The notes below the pieces were generated by a model. It was not told the origin of the DNA and did no database searches. It was given only the letters and a program-made list of their open reading frames with translations. A DNA stretch of 64,000 nt from Puffinus mauretanicus (lineage: Eukaryota > Chordata > Aves > Procellariiformes > Procellariidae). Below are positions 56,355 through 64,000 of the stretch, in pieces. The stretch covers positions 1,964,001-2,028,000 of the forward strand of contig JAJKFH010000295.1 of the NCBI GenBank assembly GCA_023333565.1, in the 5' to 3' direction. Each line of letters opens with the position of its first letter. Position 1 is the stretch's first letter. Position numbers and translations under genes: made by a program.

Positions 56355-56489
56355 AGAAAGATTCCACGAAATTCTTATTTAGGAAAAGTGCCTGAAGCAC
56401 CAAAGAACCACGCTTGAGAACTCACATGAAGGATGAGTGTGCATTTAGGTCGCTGAAACTGCAGCTAGGGAGATGAGGCGGCAGCTCCA

Positions 56490-56585
56490 GTTTCCTTTCT
56501 GACCTTGGGCAAGTCATTCACTTGTCTGAATGCTTTAGTTCCTCTCATTCATAAAAAGATGATAATATTGCATTAAATACAGCCT
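56490..56585 (+). repeat. MIR-type CORE-SINE relic
   Basis: 'TCTGACCTTGGGCAAGTCAT' is the hallmark MIR block. It is followed by 'GTCTGAATGCTTTAGTTCCT' (the 'cctctctgagcctcagtttcct' block) and 'TCATAAAAAGATGATAATAT' (the 'tctgtaaaatggggataat' block). This is the best-preserved MIR copy here. Confidence 0.8.
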
Positions 56586-59500
56586 CTTCTACATCTGACT
56601 TTTTAATTTCAAATAATTTGCAACCTAAAATTACTAACTCTTGGTATAAGCTTATACAGCATCCAGCACAGTGCAGGCTCATCCTCAGCCTAGGTCTGTA
56701 GTTATTACTGCACTAAAAGAACAGTTCTTAAGAACTGAAGGAACAAAAGGTTTGTCATGTCTCAAAATAATGCAATGGAAAGAAGTGCTCAGGAACAAAA
56801 AGACCATCTTTCACAAAACTATGAAAACACACATCATGCACATGCAGGCGCGCACACACAGTACACGAAGGTGTAACAATCTGCTCAGAAATTCAAGCAA
56901 AGCGGATGATAAGAAATTTTAACTGTCATTAGCTGAAATACCTGAAACAAGTCAGGTATAAGTCGATGAGCAACAACAGCTAATGTGGAACATCGAAAAA
57001 AAGATTAGAGAAAATTCTACATCTACATTAAAATCCCTTTGGCTCCAGGGAATACATGCTAAAAGCACAAACCCTAGCATGATTTCATTACGAATATAGA
57101 AACAGATTTTTAAATGTGAAAGAGAATTGTCAACATATGACATGCTATTTCCCTTTTTAAAGGAATTTTAGCAGAAGAATCCGTATATTTTCGTATTGAC
57201 AGATCTGAACTGCCACATTTTTATACAAAGGATGTCTAGAAATAGAGATGGCGTAACATAGAGAAAACAAGTTAGAGTAGCCTAGTCATTTAGTAGAGAA
57301 ATAAGGCTGATATTCTTTAAGAAGAAATAAGGAAGAAAACTCTTTGAGGCATAAAGAAGTTCTAAAGGGAGTAGAGAAGGAAAATGCTACAAAGGATATG
57401 TGACCTCCTATGACATATATAACAAATGACCAAGCAACTTGGACTAAGAAAAACCAAGGCAGTAGGGATTTAAGACAGAAGACAATTTTTTTCCAGCAAG
57501 ACTATAAAAATGTATGATAAAAAAATCAAATGGCCTGCAATGTGAACAAGCAGTAAACATTATGAATTTTTAAAATGTATTTGAAGGATGAAAATCCCGC
57601 ATGAGAACAGAGAGAGGAGAATGGCTAATTAAAACTAGCAAGTAAATGCAGCCTCTCTAGGCTGTTTCCTCAGCTTCATTTCAGACATCCTACGTTCCTA
57701 TATCTAGTACAGCAGGCAGGTTGGTTGGCATCATCAAGTCGAAGTGTTCTTTATACTGGTAACACAGAGTGCATTTATATCAGACTTCAGTGTTTACACA
57801 CTGCAGTCTTCCATTACAAATCAGCTGAAAAACACCATCCAGTTATGCTATACACGTACCAGTATTCCCTCTAATCTCTGCAATGCATACAGTAGCTTTC
57901 CATGAGTTACTGAAGTTTAATTTTCTGTTTGTTGCCAAACACCAATCATCTAGTTTTAAAAAATTTTCCCAGTGAATTTTTCTAGGAATTAATTGTTTTG
58001 TACCTAGTGAAGGAGGAAACAGCCAGTATGGGTAAGCTTGCAGAAATATTTTCCAACACAGTGGGAAATCTTTCATTCACACATAATTTTTCAAAAATCC
58101 ACCAAAACTATAAAAATTTGAGATTCTTTCCTCTAAAAGGGAAATGTGTACCATTCACCAATTTCAGGGTGAAAAAAAAAAAGAATAAAATTAAAAATCC
58201 TAGCTCTACTGTTTCCTTATTTTTCTAAAGGAAGGAATTCAACTATATAACATGTCCCACTATTCAGCTGGCATGAACATCATAAGTATCCTCGTAATAT
58301 TTATGTAAATTCATCATTTTAATGTCCCAAGTATCTGAATTTTGCAGACTGAGTACTTGAGCTTCTGAATTTGAACCTATCATCAAAGAATTCAATTAGG
58401 AGGAAAAGAACTGTAATTGTTGCTTCTGGCAATCACTCTGGATTTAGTTCCCTGCATTCACCAGATCACAAATGACTATCTAAAATTGCTTAAGTTTGAT
58501 CATAATAAAAAAAAAAAAATATCTTTCTTTTCTGGTTCCATTAAGCAATCTCAATTTTGCAGGATGTAACGGTGAAGTTTGCACATTAAGTTCCTAGAAG
58601 CTCAATTTTCTTTTAGAAGGTAGGGGGAAAAAAGAGGAGGAAAGTGGTTTTCACTTGGAAAAGAAATAACCAAATGACAGCACCATATACAAATGTATGC
58701 TACAAAATGTAATTTTTTTGTGGCTTGACTACAGGAAGAAGGGAGGTCAAAGATGCTGTTAAAGAAAAAGAGGATCTATCTTAGGCCATTTAAATAATAA
58801 CACACGATTGCTTCATGTGGTATATTTCCTACTGCCTCATTCAAAAGAGTTTGAAATAATGAGATTTTCACAGTTATCTTTTGAAGAATATTCAGTAATC
58901 TAATGGTTGAATCCAGACCTGAGTGAAGGTCCTGCAAAGTGTTATGCACTCCCTGAAATAAAAGAGAACTGGGAAATCCAAGACTTTACAGAATTAGCCC
59001 TTTACACCACATTCCCAATTAAAAGGGAAGAAACCCCAAAAGAGGGGGAGAATGTAAAACTAATAAAATTAATCAATGTTAATTTATATTTTTCTCTAGA
59101 GATGTAGGTATGCCACAAAAGCAAACCACCTTAAGTACTACATACAAAGAAAACAGATTTTGGATGGGGAAGAGTTGTGCAAGATCAGAGGAAAAAGGCA
59201 AAAAAAAGGTCACTCTTCAATACATCCATATTTAATAAACGTTTGGAGAAGCTAAGGTTGAAAATGGTGGCCTGACCAGTCTGAGGCCAACAGAATTATG
59301 AATGCAGTGTGGGAAGCCCAGCACACCAGTAAGAACTCCAGGCTGTCTCCTGGCACGATTCACTGCTGTGCTGAGGTTTAATCCAAGCTAAATTCAAGAG
59401 GAAATAGAATCTCTCAGAAGCTTAAGGGACTGATACCTGGAAGTCTTTTATTTGCTGAAAAAAGTAGGAGGAAATCCGGCACATTTGCAATTTTTGCATG

Positions 59501-60245
59501 TTACTGGAGTATTCAAATATGATGTAAAAAATTTGTATCTGACCAGAGGAAGGTCTTTACGTTGGCTTCATAATTACTGATGCCTGTAGTTAAGCATATT
59601 TAGCATTTTCTATTCAAGGTCCAGTTTTTCCTTGCAAATAAATCTCTCTCAGTGTAACAACTAAAATTTTCCAAACAAGACATTTAATTTTGGATGTTTG
59701 TTGATTTTTTTTTTGTCTCGAGTAAAGCAGCTGAGCCATTTTTTTGGAATGAGGTCTGGTGCAAATATGCTTTGTGCACGTTAACATTTGGGACAGTCTT
59801 ATCTAGTATTTTCATGCTCGGAAGCAGACACCTGAATTTTTAGCAGAGGGACAAATCACACAGAAGGAAAATCCTGTTGCCATCATATTAAACTATTCAA
59901 ACCTGGCCAAATTTTCAGTCTCTGAAAATATTTGCTCAGTTAGAAACCCACTAGAATTTCATAGCTAATTTCTCAGCTCTATGCCTTATATCCTCACAGC
60001 TCCTTCAGTCTGAGTGGACTTTGCATGTATCTGATCCACAGAGTATCTTGACCACATCTTGAGAAACCCTGAGCCATCTCAACGCAGTAAGAACTCAGTG
60101 TTCTTTGAGAAGACAAATACTTTGAGCATCACACAGTTGGATGGATAGCAGTCAGTTAGCCTCTTCTCTACAATTAGTGTTTCCACCCTGTCCAGGGGAA
60201 AAAAGGTCAAAGCCAATCTGGACTGGGATGCAGAGGAGTGGAATT
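56586..60245. other. Gene-free stretch
   Basis: No gene or repeat is recognised. Frames are at most 83 codons. Poly-A runs lie at about 58170 and 58507. Confidence 0.5.
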
Positions 60246-60357
60246 ATGTATATATATGTCTTATATGTATGCATATGTATAATGTTTTACATATATATTT
60301 TATATATACTTTATACACACACATATAGATATATATAAATATATCTCTATATAAATA
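60246..60357. repeat. TA-rich microsatellite
   Basis: About 110 bases of irregular (TA)n with TATG and CACACA interruptions. Confidence 0.9.
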
Positions 60358-62323
60358 CCTTTGAGAATTCTATTACAAAAAACTATGTCAAAAAAAATTG
60401 TTAGGGTTGTAAAAATCAAATACTCCAAAAATAAAAATGGCAAAGTAAGAACTGCACATAGAAGCTTAGTTTGGCTCCCTTAGACATACAGCTTCTGATA
60501 GGACTTCTATGTACATGATCCTATTAAATTTTAAAAACAAGGGTTCCACCTCATTCAGAAGATAAGGTCGTGAATTCAAGTGTAGACACCTGGGGTTTGA
60601 TTTGCAGACAAGCTGAACACTTACACCTGTAACTGAGATCAACAGAAAATGCAGCTTGAACATCTAACATGCTACACAAGACGCACTACTTCACAAAACT
60701 AGATCCTAGTCATTTCAAACTGGATTTCCAATGTTAGCAATCACTTTTAATCTATGCCCTAGTTCATATTCACACTGGGGCCAACACTGCCTCACCTTGC
60801 AGGGGTGCCATGCTAATTAATTCACAAACAATTGCAAATCAGCAAGACACAGCGCCGCACAAAAGCACTAGGAGACTATTGTTTTTTCTTTGGTGATGCA
60901 AGGTTTCAGTAGCACTCAGTAAATAACAGAAGAACAATGACTAGAAAAAATACTGACCCGCTACTTATTCAGTAGGAAAACTCTGTATGCTAAACAAAGC
61001 AAAGGTCATCTGGAGCTAGGAAAGGGGTGATTTAAAGTTTCATAGGTGACTTTGATCCTGGGACTTCTAAGTGCTTGACTTGCTTGACTTTGTACTCTGA
61101 GCTTTTTTTTTTAATATTAGTATAGGTTCGGGCAATGTCAGTTGTATGTAAATTAGACTAATTTAATGTTACTGGGTGGAATTCAGACTAGAATGTAGAA
61201 AATCCCCTACAACACAGATGAAATTTAAAGGGTTCCTGGTTGTAATTAAAGGTATGCTAAATTGATATAGAAGCAAATCTATCTGGAGGGAACATAATGA
61301 CTGCCCTTGTAATGAGTCAATCCAGGCAGAGAAATATTCAAACCCATAACGTTAAAGTCACCTGCTCACATAGGCAAAAAACATATGAAAGGCAACAACA
61401 TATGATATATGTATTTACCATCTCCATTTTCTTGGTTATTTCTATTCTATCAGCAAACAGTGGCCTAAGTATCATTATCACTCAGAAATAATCACAACTG
61501 TTACCGCTCCTTCTAGAAACAAAGAGTAAAAAATACAGAATCTATCTTTCAGGGTGAAAAGTCTGTAGGAAAGGTGTGGTGTTCCCTCGGCGGGTAACAT
61601 TTGGCTGAACATCTCCTACCATGCACACGGAAAGTCTGCAGAGTATGTCCAGCTGAAGAAGACAGCAGCTGCCATCCAAAGCACAGAATCCAAATGCATT
61701 TAGACATCTCGCAGGGTTTGCAGATAGATATCTGAGCATTGAATTTCTTGAAGACAGACTTCCAGCTCTCCCTAAATCCCATTTTAGGTGCCAAAATCAT
61801 CTTTCTGGGGCTGCCTGGGTTAGCAGTTTGTTCATGATAATACAGACTAATGATAACACAGATGAATCTTCCTTCTTCTGCTAGGTATCAACAGGAGGGA
61901 GGAAATTCCTATATTTGTGATAGCAGGCACCTACCTCTTCTCAGGTTCTCAGACAGACCCTTGACCACATCTCTCTCACCTACCTGCCTGAAGCTGTTTC
62001 TGTTTGACATAGGATCCCAGGACCACTCTGATATAGGTCTCTAAATCATACCCCTTGGCTGATAATTGCTGCTGCAGCCTGCCAGATTTGACTCCAACAG
62101 AAGATGACGACGAGAGGCACTACTAAAAGGCCATGATGCAGAAAACAAATTCTTTAAAGTATGATTTATTTTGTCAAAAGGTATACAGCACTCGGACAAA
62201 TGGACTTAAAATAGGAGAGACCAAGGCAGATACTGTTACTGCTTGGCATCACCTTCAGCCTCCAGGTAGATATGATTTAACCTTGATGTCCACTGCTCGC
62301 TCGGATAACTCGTTACAGCTGCT
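60358..62323. other. Gene-free stretch
   Basis: No gene is recognised. Poly-T with AT lies at about 61105. Frames are at most 83 codons. Confidence 0.5.
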
Positions 62324-62384
62324 CCAGCCCTTGGCTCTCAATCAGCCTCTAGTCCCAGCCCTTGGCTCTCAATCAACCTCTAGC
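62324..62384. repeat. 31-base tandem duplication
   Basis: CCAGCCCTTGGCTCTCAATC followed by AGCCTCTAGTC recurs 31 bases later as CCAGCCCTTGGCTCTCAATC followed by AACCTCTAGC. The two copies differ at only a few positions, so the duplication is fairly recent. It lies inside a 182-codon frame (62133-62681) that has no other features. Confidence 0.85.
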
Positions 62385-64000
62385 AGCCTGTGGCAGCTGC
62401 CTATTCCTCTCTGCACCAGGTTACAACAGTCCAGTCTTCTACTAGATCAGTGTCTTCTGACCTCCTCCTGCTCTTTCTTAGCAAGACAGCTCTGCTGCTC
62501 CTGTTGGGACTCTGCAGCTGCAACTCATGAAATACTCCATTCAAGTATTTCTGGAGTGCCCTTTTTTAGCCCCTTATTTAGATTTCTTGCCTGGTTTTTT
62601 CTTCTTCTCTGTTCCCCTACCTCCCTCCTACATATTTCATTTCACATGATGGAACTCACTCCAGAGAGTCAGACACTATAATCATGCAAAATAATTCAGA
62701 GATAGAGGAATGGATGTACTGAGCAGAGAAAGGGAAGACCCTGAAGGCACGCCTGCTCCCAGGCAAGGGACGCAAGCAAATCCCGGTAACTGTACAGGCC
62801 CTGCATTCAGACCAGGGCCATTTCCATCCCTCCTGCTCCCATAGCTGGAAGCTATGAACTTTATTAGCCATCCTGAGCTCTCTTCTTCTCCCTCTCTCTC
62901 CAGAATACAGAATTCCTCTCAGAAACTAGATTAAAATATATCTTTTAAGAGAAGACATCAATCTCATCCTTCCCCTGTGGTACTCACCCTACTGTAACTT
63001 CCCATAGGAACGCTATAAAAGTGCCATTCTCTCTACCACACAAACCTGTAACTGTGTTGTAAATGTTCAACAGAGGTGAAAAAGTAAAGCAGCAAAAATG
63101 TAAGACACACAGCAGTGTTCAAGAGCTACCGGTCATGAAACGACATGCCTAAAGACCATCAGAGGCACGACTTTAATAGTTTTGAACAGCATCTTGTCTA
63201 CACTTTGATTTTCAGATTCAGCATTTAGTGATATTTTCTCCTATGTTAGCCAAGTCTTCTCTTACAAAGTAATTTTCACTTTCTCACAACCCAAGGGAGT
63301 GGAGTTAGCATAGACTAAATGAAATATCATGGCATTTTTCTGTCTTTCTCAAATGTTGGGGGTGTGAAAGTCCAGAGAACGAGCTGTAAACAGTAGATAG
63401 CATAGTAGGTGGGAAAAAGTGGGGAGGAGGGAGTGACTGGATGAACCCTCCATTGCTGATTGAACAGGACAGTACATTTAGAGGAAATTAATTTTCAGTG
63501 TTGAAATTATGTTGCAGTAGTGATGAGCAGAAGAAAATAGATAGCAATAAAATGAAATTCTAAACAAACTGGCACTACATCAGAAGACAGCACGTTGACA
63601 CTATTTATGTTAATTTCTCCAGGTTTCATCCCCATCTGCATTATTGTTGACACCTCATGTAACCAAGCAAATAACTCTCAAAGAGCCAGGGAGTGAAAGT
63701 AAATGATTGCAGCTGCCATTAGACTCCTATATATTGTAGTAAGCAAAAGTACCAACTCATTATGACCTTGATCTAACAACCCCAGTAGTCGGCTCAAAGG
63801 CTCATCGAGTACTACATTTTTAAATGTTAATTCATGGAGAATTTTTATAGGAAGTTACATTTCTCTTACCAGTTTTCAATTATAACAAGCAAAAGACTAT
63901 GGCAGAGGAGAGCAGGGAAATAAAAATGAGAACACAAAAGGAAATCAGAGGCAAGTGAATCAAAAGCAAAAAGCAAACCTCTTTCAACAGTCAGGTGGGT
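62385..64000. other. Gene-free stretch
   Basis: No gene is recognised. An acceptor-like CTCTTCTTCTCCCTCTCTCTCCAG ends at about 62902 and is followed by 14 open codons to a stop, without a donor. The rest is ordinary AT-rich DNA up to the window edge. Confidence 0.45.

Noticed and set aside
62133..62681. 182-codon plus-strand frame rich in L, S and Q
   Set aside because: The 31-base tandem duplication inside it is not a multiple of three, and no domain is seen.
1..64000. tRNA, rRNA or bacterial-type operon features
   Set aside because: No cloverleaf-type sequence, rRNA core or gene clusters were seen on either strand.

Overview
This window looks like non-coding nuclear DNA from a bird, probably a neoavian and possibly a songbird. 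It is AT-rich and full of stop codons in all frames. It carries CR1 LINE copies, including one with the bird-type 3' end of repeated ATTCTATG. It also has two solo LTRs of an ERVL-type family common in birds, and a fragment of an ERVK-type provirus. Several decayed MIR/CORE-SINE pieces point to an old amniote background. I see no bacterial operons, rRNA, tRNA or CRISPR, and no complete protein-coding gene that I recognise. The most likely setting is a gene desert or very large introns.

Layout. 1-2.56 kb: plain AT-rich DNA. 2.57-2.98 kb: young-looking CR1 3' end (+), with TA-rich simple sequence on both sides. 3-13.8 kb: mostly unique, with a CpG-rich patch near 8.4 kb and a candidate 60-base exon at 9.67 kb. 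13.8-14.4 kb: old CR1 (-). 15.68-16.07 kb: weak CpG island. 19.0 kb: MIR. 20.8-21.5 kb: a candidate exon, then a TATA box followed by a 60-codon frame predicted to be hydrophobic. 23.9-25.0 kb: long decayed CR1 (-). 26.4 kb: candidate coiled-coil exon. 27.7 kb: MIR. 31.48-32.08 kb: solo LTR (-) with 5-base target duplication GTCTG. 38.8-39.7 kb: ERVK-type LTR, primer-binding site, leader, aborted gag start and 28-base tandem repeats (-). 47.4-47.6 kb: unexplained open frame (-). 50.1, 53.9 and 56.5 kb: MIR pieces. 54.49-55.01 kb: second solo LTR (-) with target duplication GGCAC, abutting an unexplained 200-codon open frame. 56.3 kb: G-quadruplex-type G runs. 57-64 kb: unique sequence with a TA-rich tract and a 31-base tandem duplication.

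How it fits together. Mobile-element remnants of several ages sit in sequence that is otherwise free of recognisable genes. Five of the six larger retroelement insertions lie on the minus strand. Candidate exons, promoters and small proteins are calls from reading the sequence only. They carry low confidence because no homology search or expression data was available.
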